A stretch of DNA of 64,000 nucleotides from Thunnus maccoyii (lineage: Eukaryota; Chordata; Actinopteri; Scombriformes; Scombridae): NCBI RefSeq assembly GCF_910596095.1, contig NC_056548.1, forward strand, positions 8,209,151-8,273,150, written 5' to 3'. Of the stretch, positions 12,501-23,300 are shown piece after piece. The translations under genes and the position numbers were made by a program. The first letter of the stretch is position 1; each line of letters opens with the position of its first letter. The notes under the pieces are model-generated. The model ran no database searches, was not told the origin of the DNA, and saw only the letters and a list, made by a program, of their open reading frames with translations.

Positions 12501-15500
12501 ATCCTATTTTTCAGCTTCACATCCACAGTTTATACTTTCAAAACGTTCTTCTTACCTTCAAACCTTAGTTGTAATGTTATGGATTATGACGTTAATTGCA
12601 CCTCATACAGTTTTAAACCTAAAGTCGTCTTCTGCGTGGTCTTTTTTGTTTTTTGGTAATCTTTGGTCCTAACTTTGGGGGTTTTTGCTATGGTGTTTGT
12701 GAATCAAACAGTGTATCCAGTACTGACATGTTTTCCTTGGATTTTCTGTTGATGAAGTTGTGCTTTCGTAGATGCCACTATTTTCATTGTGCATTTGGGC
12801 GTAGTAGTTACCACCACTCATTCTCACTACTAAGTATTTTTTATTTTTATTTCAAACAATCTGCTGTTGTCCAAAACATGTAAAAGGTTTCACTTCCTTT
12901 CATGCCCGAAGAGGTTTTTCCTGGAAAGACCTTCCAGACAACAAATAAGCTCAACAGCAATGTTGAGCTGTAAAACATTTAGTTATAGCATCATAATGAT
13001 ATAACCCAAATATTGCCAGTTGTAAATAGGCTGTGCTGTCATTTTTAATATTTATTCATCAAATCAAATTTAAATTTATTGTCCAAAGAAGAGAATAAAT
13101 AAATACACACAAAGAACATCAGGAATGACTCTAAAAACTACTTTTAAAAACTACAAAGTATGACTATAAAACTTAGAGGTCATTATATTTAATGAGTCCA
13201 CTTTTAGTTCTGTGATTTATTGTGTTGATATGTCGATGTCCTTCTGTATTCTGTCTTCATGTGAACCCTGGCAGCAAAACAAATGACCCCTAGTGAGACA
13301 TTAAAGATAACGTAACCTAATAAAGATACACTAACCTCTGTTGATGTTAATGTGTGAGCTAAAAGCCTCCCAGCATCACATCAGCTGCTGTTCGTTAGTT
13401 CAAATTTAGCCTTGTTATAACGTAAATGAATACTAAGTGCAGATTTACGCATCATTAAATTAAAACCAGTTGCACCAAACAAACTTGTACTCAGAGACGA
13501 GTTGTTACTAAAATTTTACACTGACTACCTGCCAAGTATAACAGTCGCGTAAGCTAGCTGATTTAGATTTAAGCGTAAAGGATAATATGGAATATGGTTG
13601 ACATATCTGACCTGAAACTTAATATTTCACAGAAAAAACACAACATATCTCAAATTACAAAACTTTATGCCAATAACATCAGACTAAATTACCAAATAAC
13701 ATTAGCTAGGTTAGCATAATCGGATATTTGCCTTTAACTGTAAACTGCATGAATACTAATTCCAAAGCACACATACTTCTCCAGGTATGTAGATAGAAAT
13801 AAAACAAATGTCAGACCTACATTCACAAAAGATTGTTGGTAAAGTTTATTTTATCTTTTGGCACCTAAAACTGTTATTTTTGGACGTTATGTTACAGTTT
13901 GTGATGCTAACAGTGACTTTCTGTTTACATACTGTAGGTTGCTGCTTCTTATTGGACAGTGCTGCGGGTGTTTCCCAGCAACTGATATACACATTACAAA
14001 AGTGTTTACTAGCTAAGACGTTTCTTAAGTTTTACTGGTGCAACCTGATTTAGTAAATCTGTAGTTTGAAACTAGCTAGTAGCTACTAAGAAATTTAGCA
14101 ATGGATTTACAAACAGCTGGTGCAACACAGTCCAATTCTCCAGATAATCAACAAAATTTGATCTTAAAGCTATTTAATCCCAAGCTTCTGTGTACCAATA
14201 TAGTTCTTTGCTGTTGACATGTTTTTTGGGGGGGTGGGGGCATTTTAGCCTTTATTGGACAGTGGGCAGGGAAGAGGCAGACAGGAAACATTGGGAGAGA
14301 GAGATAGATATGACATGCAACAAAGGTCCCCAGCTGGAATCAAAGCAGGGATGTTGAAGTTATGTGGCATGTGCAGGAACCATTCAGCTGCCAGCGTGCT
14401 CCCTGCTGTTGACATTTTTAATCCGTTTTAAAAAACTTTTCCTGTGTTTGTGTCCCAGAGAGCTGCTGAAGGATCACCCGTTCTTCTATGTTCCCGACGT
14501 GATTGACGAGCTGAGCAGCCAGCACGTCCTCACCACGACGCTGGTTCCAGGTTTCCCTCTGGACCAGGCCACTGACCTCTCTCAGGAACTCAGGAATGAG
14601 GTATGCCCGCAGAGCTTCACACCGCCGTGAACTCTACACCAACACAGTACAATTTACACCTGCGCCCTGCCAAGATGTCACCGGCTTTGGAGGTGTTCAA
14701 AGTGATGTGCCAAAAAACAAACATGCCACCTTCTAAAACTCCAGAGTCATGTCGACACATCATGGAGATTATTTTTGCTCATTGTTTTTTACTCGTCAAC
14801 ATTTTAGTGTAATTTTTATGTCATAATAACACACAGAGCACTACTTTTTAAAAAGCACAGAAACTGTATATCAACTTTATCTCAAACAATCCTTTTGCTC
14901 TTTCCTTTTTCTTCTCTGCTTCTGTCAGATTTGTGAGCAAATCTTGATATTATGCTTGAGGGAGCTTTTTGAGTTCAGATACATGCAGACTGATCCGAAC
15001 TGGTCCAACTTCTTCTTTGATCCACAAGCTCACAAGGTCAGTTCGCCTCAGTCGCTCAACGTACACTCAATACGATACATTTGATGTTTCCTCTTCTCAC
15101 TGAGGTCTGTCGTTGTGTTTCTTTGTCTTCAGGTCGCACTGTTAGATTTTGGAGCAACACGTGGATTTGATAAGAGCTTCACTGATACATACATTGAGGT
15201 GAGAAATTGTAGAGATGTGAAATTTTCAGTTACAAAATATGACAAAACATTTGCTCAGGTTTTTTTGTGTTATGATGACATATTTTCTCATTGCCATACA
15301 CCAAATTGTTTATTTTGTACAAGAAACTTCTCTTGTAATAAAAACATAATTTTATCTATTCATATCACAAACTGTCCCGATACAGTATTACACAAAATGA
15401 ACATCATTAAATTGCATTAAAACAACTTTTCTCATATAACATGACAAGTTGATACATTACTAAAGAAACTTCCATATGTTGTTAAAATGAGAATAAGATC

Positions 15501-17971
15501 CAATAAATACCGAAAGAAAAGACATTTTAGCCTACATTGGAAAAAAATGTTCAATGTTGAAAATTTGACAAATATTGGTTTACTTTACAAGTTTTATTTG
15601 ATTCTTGGGATGAGTCACAGCTAAAGTATTATCTATCCAACATATAATGTTTTTACAAGAAAAGTTTCTGGTAAAAACTGAAAAAATTGGTATGTATCAA
15701 TAATGAGAAAATATTTCACAACATGAAAAAGATTTCATTAAAATGAGAAACTTTTTAACAAGAAACTTAAGAAAATACATTTTTGGTGTGGTGACAGCAA
15801 TATGCTGCTGTAAGAAAATCATTTTACTGCATCAAATTCATCATGCTAGCATCTCAAAAACATCCTATGAAATGAAAAATGTGACTGTTTTACACATTTA
15901 GTGACCCATAATGTGCTGTATTTACTAAATAGCCCTTCATTTGTCACCTCAGATTATTAATTCAGCTGCAAATCAGAACAGAGAAGGCGTCCTGCAGAGA
16001 TCCAGAGACATGAAGTTCCTCACAGGATTCGAGTCAAAGGTAAAAAACAGAAATACTGAAGCTTTCCTCCTAAACAGTGTAATTACAGTGAAATTAGTTA
16101 AAGAATAACTATTAAGTAGTAGTCGTGTATTGATTTCTCTCCTAGTTACCTTAGTTTATTGACTGCACTCAACTGCATTTTTTATTTTACTATTCATTAT
16201 TAATGAGCACATGTTCATACAGAGATGAGGAATTAATCTGTGAAATGACCTGCAAACTATCAACATTGTGACACATACAGAAGGAGGTTATCACTGACAA
16301 ATACAAGTTGTTAATTATTTAGTAATGATTAAATAAAAAAATAACTAACAAAGTGTCTAATCACTTTAAATAACATTTATTTATTATTAAGTATGTCTAT
16401 GACCTTTATTAACCTCTACTGGTGACTAGACAGAATTACAACAACATTGACAGAACTTGTTATTTCCTCTTATGTGAGCCCAGCCTCTCTTCCTTTCACC
16501 TTAAATAACAAATCATAAAGTCTGTAAAGAAATACAAGAGAAATGTTTACTGGAGAGGTAAATTTATTGGTCAACAAGCTAAATACAGTCATTTGCATTT
16601 TTGGTTGATTTGTAAATTCCCAATAATTTCTAGGAAGTTTCCTGGGAAGAATAATTTTGCTACTAATTATAAAAACTAATTGTAAAACAGAGACATCTAT
16701 AAATTGGTATACTTCCAGTTAAGTAATTTCAATTAATTGGTAGCATAACAGTCTTTTAGTCAAAAATGTGAAATTTTACGGAGAATAATGTTTCTAATAA
16801 TAAATCAATAATTAATGAATATTTACTTGGATTTAAATGGAACCGCTAATTCAAAGAAAACTGCTTATAAACTCAAAACAACTTAAGTATCTAATATCTT
16901 CTATGTATATGAGTGCTGATGATTCATACACACAGTGGTGGAAGTACATTTACTCTGTGAAGTACTGTGCTTTAGTACAAATGGAGGTACTTGTACTTTA
17001 CTTGATTGTTTCCATTTGATACTTCCTTCTATTCTACTACATTTCAGAAGCAAATATTGTACTTTTTACCCTAATATTTGAGTTGTAGTTACTTTATAGA
17101 TTAAGATTTTTACATACTAAACATATGATCAGCTCATAAGAAATGATGCTTCTATATAAACTAAACTACCCACCAGTATACAAAGTCGTAAAACATTATT
17201 ACCACCATGACCAGTTACATCTGGTTGCTTAAACACATTAATTCCTCAACAATAATAATCTAATAATTTGATAATATAATATTCATAGAGGGGCTATTCT
17301 GCATAAGTACATTTTTCTTAGAATACTATTGTACTTTTACATTATTAAAATTTTGAATGCAGAACAGAGTATTTTTACACTGTAAAATTACTACTTTTAC
17401 TTGAGTAAAGGATGCAAGTATTTCTTCCACCACTACTGCATTTACAGCATGTGCAGTTGAAAATGCTATTAAAGGGGAATTCCACCTAATTTATACACCA
17501 AAGTATGTTTACAGGTCTTGGAGAGCTACTGCTTACAGTATGTGTAAGTTGTGTTCCAGAGGGAGATGTTGGAAATCTGATAAATTGCTTAAAGCGAGAG
17601 ATCGATATATAGTTGTCGAATTCATGCTGGTTGCTCCTTTAAAGCCTGTTGATTAACTGCTGCTTTCCTGTCGTAAGGCGATGGAGAACGCCCACGTCGA
17701 TGCGGTGATGATCCTCGGTGAGGCCTTCTCCTCCGAGGAGCCCTTCAACTTCGGAGCGCAGAGCACCACCGAGCGCATCCACAGCCTCATCCCCGTGATG
17801 CTGAGAGAGCGACTCACGCCGCCTCCCGAGGAGACTTACTCCCTCCACCGCAAGATGGGCGGCTCCTTTCTCATCTGCTCCAAACTCAAAGCTAAAATTC
17901 CCTGCAAAAACATGTTCCAGAAAGCTTACGCCAACTACTGGAAGGACGGACGCCCCGAGTCGACGCACTAG
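3515..17971 (+). CDS. coq8a: Atypical kinase COQ8A (ADCK3), mitochondrial coenzyme Q biosynthesis
   Basis: Coding exons: 3515-3652, 5014-5310, 5423-5489, 7091-7159, 8598-8723, 11361-11446, 11529-11669, 11760-11841, 11997-12090, 14459-14600, 14929-15036, 15133-15198, 15953-16039, 17678-17971. Phases agree and give 598 residues (human 647). COQ8A is a UbiB-family ATPase on the matrix side of the inner mitochondrial membrane that supports the CoQ synthesis complex. Visible hallmarks: a hydrophobic segment near 169-185 ([16 protein letters not shown]), the KxGQ motif at 224-227, the alanine-rich loop AAAS at 285-288 that replaces the usual glycine-rich loop, the ATP-site lysine in VAMK (306), the TDPNWSN loop (Asp436, Asn441) and DFG at 455-457. 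The basic N terminus fits mitochondrial import. The least conserved part is the first two exons. The 3' neighbour is convergent. Confidence 0.95.
3981..4262. mobile_element. hAT-like MITE, degraded
   Basis: The left end reads CAGTAGTTCTCAACC and the right end GGGTCCCAACCACTG, imperfect inverted termini of the fish CAGTGGTTCTCAA hAT type. The body carries no transposase. It lies in the first coding intron of coq8a. Confidence 0.65.
5888..6163. repeat. ATTAATCGATTA / CTGCAAC family repeat, copy 1
   Basis: A roughly 280 bp unit has family-specific wording in order: attaatctgcaac, ccagcttcttaaatgtga, ctatgacagtaaactgaata, attaatcgaga, agttgcagtccta. At least eight further copies or fragments occur in this window. 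It is non-coding and MITE-like, with short TAGRGCTGCAAC-type ends. Confidence 0.7.
7782..8132. mobile_element. MITE with GGTTGCACCAGCT inverted ends, copy A
   Basis: The left end GGTTGCACCAGCT (7782-7794) is an exact reverse complement of the right end AGCTGGTGCAACC (8120-8132). The element is 351 bp with no coding capacity, in a coq8a intron. A T-run lies just inside the right end. Its body matches 13.8-14.1 kb in order. Superfamily is unknown to me. Confidence 0.75.
9640..9838. repeat. ATTAATCGATTA family repeat, partial copy 2
   Basis: It shares aaactgaatatctt, gagttttggactat, tttgaagacgtcatc and agcagattaattg in the same order as the other copies. The left end is worn away next to a short AT microsatellite at 9617-9630. 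Confidence 0.65.
10191..10696 (-). mobile_element. Solo LTR of a retrovirus-like (ERV/Gypsy-type) element
   Basis: The 506 bp unit begins TGTTA and ends TAACA and is flanked on both sides by the identical 5-base duplication GTTAT (10186-10190 and 10697-10701). Read on the minus strand it has the layout of an LTR: a U3-like part, a TATA-like box (GGTATATAAACC), then an AATAAA-containing R part and a U5-like end. No internal retroviral region is present, so it is a solo LTR left by recombination between two LTRs. The intact duplication suggests a fairly recent insertion, but the age cannot be measured from one LTR. It lies in a coq8a intron in antisense orientation. Confidence 0.8.
12197..12668. 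mobile_element. Foldback element (long inverted repeat MITE)
   Basis: Two arms of roughly 200 bp are imperfect reverse complements. Markers pairing across the centre include the outer ACCAAAGATT with AATCTTTGGT, then CACGCAGA with TCTGCGTG, AACTGTATGAGG with CCTCATACAGTT and TAATCCATAACATTA with TAATGTTATGGATTA. The inner arms meet around 12430. There is no open frame of note. It lies in the coq8a intron between the exons ending at 12090 and starting at 14459. Transcribed, it could form a long hairpin. Confidence 0.85.
13466..14127. mobile_element. MITE with GGTTGCACCAGCT-type ends, copy B
   Basis: The left end ccagttgcacca and right end cagctggtgcaac resemble copy A at 7782. The segment 13.83-14.13 kb matches copy A in order (tttatyttatcttttggc, tgtttacatac, gtgtttcccagcaac, agctggtgcaac). 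It is longer than copy A (about 662 bp), with extra left-hand sequence and an internal partial repeat of the end near 14037-14048. Confidence 0.6.
14233..14402. repeat. Fish SINE-like repeat, degraded
   Basis: The order cctttattggacag, gggagagagag, gacatgcaacaaagg, ggaatcaaagcagggatg resembles a widespread fish repeat that ends in a tRNA-like region. Assignment is from memory. It ends about 55 bases before a coq8a exon. Confidence 0.5.
16933..17435. mobile_element. CAGTGGTGG...CCACCACTR MITE, copy 1
   Basis: It starts CAGTGGTGGAAGTAC and ends TTCTTCCACCACTA, near-inverted termini of a common fish hAT-type MITE. The body holds the usual 'ttactttgtact' wording and no coding frame. It lies in the last coq8a intron. 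Confidence 0.75.
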
Positions 17972-20390
17972 CTGAAGACTTGTGTTGCCGAAGCATGTTA
18001 GAACTGGGATTTTCTTGCATTGTTTGTGGTATGTTGAACAATTTAACTTACACATTCTTACCTGTGAAGATACATAAGGGCAACTTTGACCATATAATGA
18101 CCTGATGTTACCTAGTTCTGTGTTTTTACAGCATTCTGCACTACTGACTAATCGTTAAGTAACTTATCAGTACACAAAATCTTTGAGAATAATGTCTGCC
18201 AATCAAGAACCATTTGTGTGCTTTATATTCCATCACTCGTCTTGACCAGGACTCACATCCAGACTAACATGCGCATTGCTTTTCAAGATAATGAGTGAAG
18301 GTTATTTGTACGTATTGTTTGAATTTATTTGTTGTGCAAACCTGTACAATTATGTGCCTGTAATGGTTTGAGGGACTGTATTCCATCAGACTAGGATTGT
18401 CAGATTAATAAATTGATATTGATGCTGCAAAAAAAATCAACTAAATGTGTTAAACTCAGCACCAAAGTTTATAGACTGAGTGTATTTCTTCAAATGAAAA
18501 TGCAGATTATTATTATTATTATTTAACTGTAGAACAAAGGGCTCAAGAAAATATTTGAAATATTTCAGTGAAGTTTGTTAATTAGAAAACTTTGGATGTG
18601 CTGAGAATATTATCAACCCGTCCCAAATATTTCGTGTCTAGTCGTATGAAACTTTAATTTACGCATGTACAAAACATAAGTGATTGTTTGACAGTTCAGA
18701 TCTGTGCAGAGAAGGATGACTTTCTATTAAATGTTTAAATAAGGGCTACACCAGTATATTGAAATATGAGACAGGGAGGTATTTGTTACTTTTGGATACT
18801 GTATTTGTACCTACATCTCCAGTAATAAAAATACTTTTGAAGACAAATCTGACTTTCTGATGCTTTTTAAATACACAGGTAAGTTACAGAGGTCCCCAAA
18901 TTTCTGAGTAGAAGCCAACTGAAGACTTTTTGTGGCAGCAAGGTAGTTTTCACCAAACCAATAATGAATATAAAAGCATGAATACAATCTGTTGTGTAAA
19001 AATGAGGGAAATACCTGTAAATACATAAATTAATGAAACCAAATTCCAAAATAACAATGAAGAGAATCAGATTTAGTTATTTAGTCTCCTTGTTTCTGTA
19101 GTGTCTTGTTGATGCTTCCTCACCCTTCAACAGTACAGGTTCCTCTGAGCATATTAAATCTGTGAAAAAGGGTTTATATTAATGTGATTTATTTTAATTT
19201 AAAAAATATTACAAGCATATAAACCATGTTTATACTGTAACAACTGGATTCATTTATGTTCTTGTTGCAATAAAGTCAAACTCACATTAACGGCTAAGGA
19301 GGCACATTACAAATATTTGTTGCAATTTATCTCCCGTTTGTGATGTCACTACCTCATACATTACTCTGTGATTTGACATATTAAAACAAAACAAAATATT
19401 AATGGCAGTGGGGTAGCTTTTAAAGGAGTATTTTCTGGTTTATTTTCATGCTGTCTGTGCTGAAACCAACATTTAAAATCAAAATGTCCACAGACTTATT
19501 ATTAACACACTAGCTGGCGAGCCGAGGCACCGACTGACACAGGTTGTAAATATTTGATTTAAACATTTGTTTTGACCCCGACAAACATTTTATCATCCCA
19601 GGCAGATAGTTTTGGGTAAACCCTGTTGAAACAGGTAAAAACTAGTGTTTTAGAGTTTTCCCACCAGTTTGAGCGACAAAAAATACAGGCAGATACACCG
19701 CCACACACTTCTAGTGGGTCATAAGTGATGATTGAGAGGGATTACTTTTGTTTTTTTAGGAAAATCCTGCATCGTGTACCTTTAAAGTTGTTTAAAGATG
19801 GATCGGAAGGCTACGTAATGTCCCGGCTGTCGGTTACAAAGCAACATATAGACACCAACACCTTGTGTGTAAACAACTTGTGTCTATAAACACACCAGGA
19901 GGAATAGAGGCTTAAATAAAAGAAAAAGAAATAGTTAAATAAATATCTTGTAAAGCTTACAGGAGTTTTAACAGCTTTTTTTTTGTTCGTACATTCAGAT
20001 ATAGAAGAAATGTATTGTTTGATATGGACAATCAGCTCTGGAAAGTTTGGCTTTTTGCTTAAGATTTGCTTTGATTTGTGACTGTAAAATTTGAAAATAA
20101 TAAACAAATTAATAGATAAAGCTGAGACCAGAGATTCCTGTCATATTCAGTGAATACAAACAATACATTTTTCCAAAGTAATGCAAAGTGAGGTTCAGTT
20201 TGATCAGCAATAAAACATGATGAAACCAGTGTCCCAAACTCCCGAAATGTAAAAGCTGTAGCCCTACAGCAGCTGGTCAGACATGCACATGTGACAGCCA
20301 GCAACTTGTCACCTGAGTTGGGGATCCTCTGCTTCATATTTTAACTTTAAAAAGTGTGTAAACCTTTCAGCTACGTGTCTCTTTCCACAG
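17972..20390. other. Convergent intergenic region between coq8a and the zinc transporter
   Basis: Apart from the coq8a 3' UTR, this AT-rich 2.4 kb contains no coding frame I can support. The zinc transporter's 3' UTR must lie here on the minus strand: the nearest minus-strand AATAAA reads as TTTATT at 19439-19444, and another is at 19188-19193. A short ATT microsatellite occurs at 18508-18523. Confidence 0.5.
18407..18412 (+). terminator. coq8a poly(A) signal candidate
   Basis: AATAAA lies about 435 bases after the coq8a stop. It is the first canonical signal downstream and sits in AT-rich sequence, so it is a plausible end for the transcript. Confidence 0.5.
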
Positions 20391-23300
20391 TCATCGTTCA
20401 GTCTGTGAGGTCACGGCGCCGTGAGCGGCGGTCCCGACGTTCTCCACTTGGATCGTGATGCTGGTGAAACTAAACTCAGAGCGCAGAAGCTTCGTTGCCT
20501 TCGTGAGGACGATCTGCGGATCAGCATCTTCCTCTGAGGACACAAATACAAACATTTTCTTAAAGTTACGGTTTATAGTTATATTAATCACACAGATGCA
20601 ATTTGTATATAATCAGTATTTTCTACAGCGTTGTCTGGTTTCCACACCACGTTTTTAACAACCTGGGCCTATATTGACTCAACAGACTTTTCTTGTTCTC
20701 AGCCACTTTATTATTCTATTTTGGCTTTGTTTATTTTAGGACTAATGGACCTCACACATTTTAAAGCTGTTTGCTCTGTTAGCATCTGTTTTTATTTCCA
20801 ATTTAACACTTTTTAATTGTACTTAAACATCTTTTTATATATTGCCTTGTCTTGCTTTCACATTTTGTTTTGCACTTTGAATTGCCTTGCTGTTGAAATG
20901 TGCTATTTACATAAACTCGCCTTGCCTTTGTTTGTTTTAGAGCTGCAACGATTAGTCAATTAATCGATTAGTCGATTAACAGAAAATGAATCTGCAACTA
21001 TTTTCATAATCAGGTAATCGTTTTTGTCATTTTTTTAAGCAAAAATGCTTAAAATTTGATGGTTTGCAGCTTCTCAAATGTGAGGATTTGAAGTTTTTCT
21101 GCGGCATATATGACAGTACGCTGAATATCTTTGGATTTCGGACTGTTCAGACAAAACAAGACATTTGAAGACGTCACCATGAGCTGGCTAGAAATCATAA
21201 CGAGCATTTTTCACTATTTTCTGACATTTAATAGACAAAACGACGGCAGATTAATCAATAATGAAAATAATTGTTACTTGCAGCAGTAGTTTGTTTATTA
21301 TTATGATTTTGGCTATCAATAAGATTGCAATCTCATGTTTGACTTCAGCTTCAGGCTAAACTGGAACTGATTTTGACCCTGATATGGTTATGTTCAATAT
21401 AACTGAGTAAATTTTATGTATTTTTTAATTTCATTTAACCTTTATTGGAAACCTTGTTTGCAAAGGACACAAGTTGGCAGCATAAAAAGTTGCAGATAAA
21501 AAAACTAAATCAGGTAAAGGATAAAACAACATTAAAAACACAACAATATTAAAATAAGGCTAAAGTAAACAGTAAGCATGGAGATAATTTACATTTTACG
21601 GTAGAATTGAAAATAGCCTTGGATTTTGCTAGATATATTTATCAATTTATATTCTTATTTTAAAGTATTTCAAGAGATTTCTTTCATATCTCTGTTCGTA
21701 CTTAAGGGACAGACAGCTTGTGATAGAAATCTACAAAGATATTAAACTTCAGGATCATCTACTGGACTTATTTATTTGCTGCTGTTGCTGTGCTTCACAT
21801 CCTCTCTACTCCGACTGGATGGCGGTGGACCTGTGTGTCGTAGAGATTAGCTGTGTTGATTTTACCTGTGACCACGTGCACGGAAAGTAAAGAATGAGTC
21901 ATGTTGAGGCTCCACATGTGCAGACTGTGAGCAGCCACGACTCCTCTCACCGACAGCAGCAGCTCTCGCACGGTGTTGAGGTTAATGTCCTGAGGAGTGC
22001 CTGTGGGAAAACAAAAAGATGCCACTCACTGCCAGTAACTCATAAACTTTATTCACTTAATTATAAAACAAATATATATATAATGGCACTTGCAGGCGTA
22101 GGTTATATTTACCCTCCAGCAGTATTCTGAAAACATCCTTTGTGACTGGAATTGTTGTCCCAAGAACCAGGACCGAGAACAGGAACGTGCAAATCGGATC
22201 CGCTACTTTATATTCAGGCTGTGAGGAAATAAAGTTAAAGACAAATAATAAACCACACAATAGAGCTTTAAGGTGTGCTGAAGGCTGCACCAACTCCACC
22301 TGTTGATACTGTAAACATGCCAATAATGCATCCAGTTTAACTCACATTGTTTGTCCCTCTGTGCTTTCTGGTTTGCACCCAGTTCCAGGAAATTAAAAGC
22401 ACAAACAGTAAATTTATGTCTTTTTCTCTCCTAATTTTCTTCTTTTAAGTGAGTGAAGTGAGTGAAGAGGATTTGAAGGATTAGGTTGGCATTAATCTAC
22501 ATTTTTCTTAATGTCAACAAATCTCAAGCCCTTTTGTTCCAATTAAAGACAAGATTCTTTAAAAAACAGGTCACAACTATATAGTTTAATTCTTAAAGAA
22601 AGGCTAAATCATTTCCTAAACCAGGAGTACATTTTGTTGGGGACTATTTTCAGATGTGGACTAATTCTGCACACATTTGGTGCTCTGGGCCTCGTTCTTC
22701 TTTGTATGTGGGTAACCGACTTCTCCAGATTAGAATATTGATGATTTTTGCACGAGTCTGGATTTTTTTGGTTCTTCAAAGCTGCTTAAAATTAATCTGG
22801 AACTGTTGTCATAGCAACCTGCCCATTTTCAGATACACATGTCTCACTTTCTTAGATTTATAATGGAAAGAAATTATGATTTTAGATGAGAACATGCAGG
22901 TTATTGACACAACATTACAATCAGCTGGTGTAATAATCACATATTAATTTTATAATGAAAAGTTACCTTTATTAATAAACAATAAAAATATATTACAAGT
23001 AAAAGTTTGTAAAAAAAAAAAAAAAAAAAAGAACCAATCCAAATTTAGTTTGGGATGCTCTGAGAAAAAGACAATCTCACATGTATGTGAGATTGACTAA
23101 AATTAACCACATGTTCATCGTAATGCAGAAACATGAGCAACAGTGTGGCTCAGTGACGTGTTTTGGAGCTCTACGGCACAGAAGAATAAGACATGTGAGG
23201 CTTTGGATGCACAGAAAATACTTGTTAGTCAGTGTTGGTTTTGGTCTTTTGTTCACAAAAAGGAAAATATATATTTTTTCGGTTTTTGTTGACACTGACC

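Noticed and set aside
17639-18055. A 138-codon antisense frame over the last coq8a exon
   Set aside because: It mirrors the GC-rich coding exon on the other strand; no splice signals or recognisable protein.
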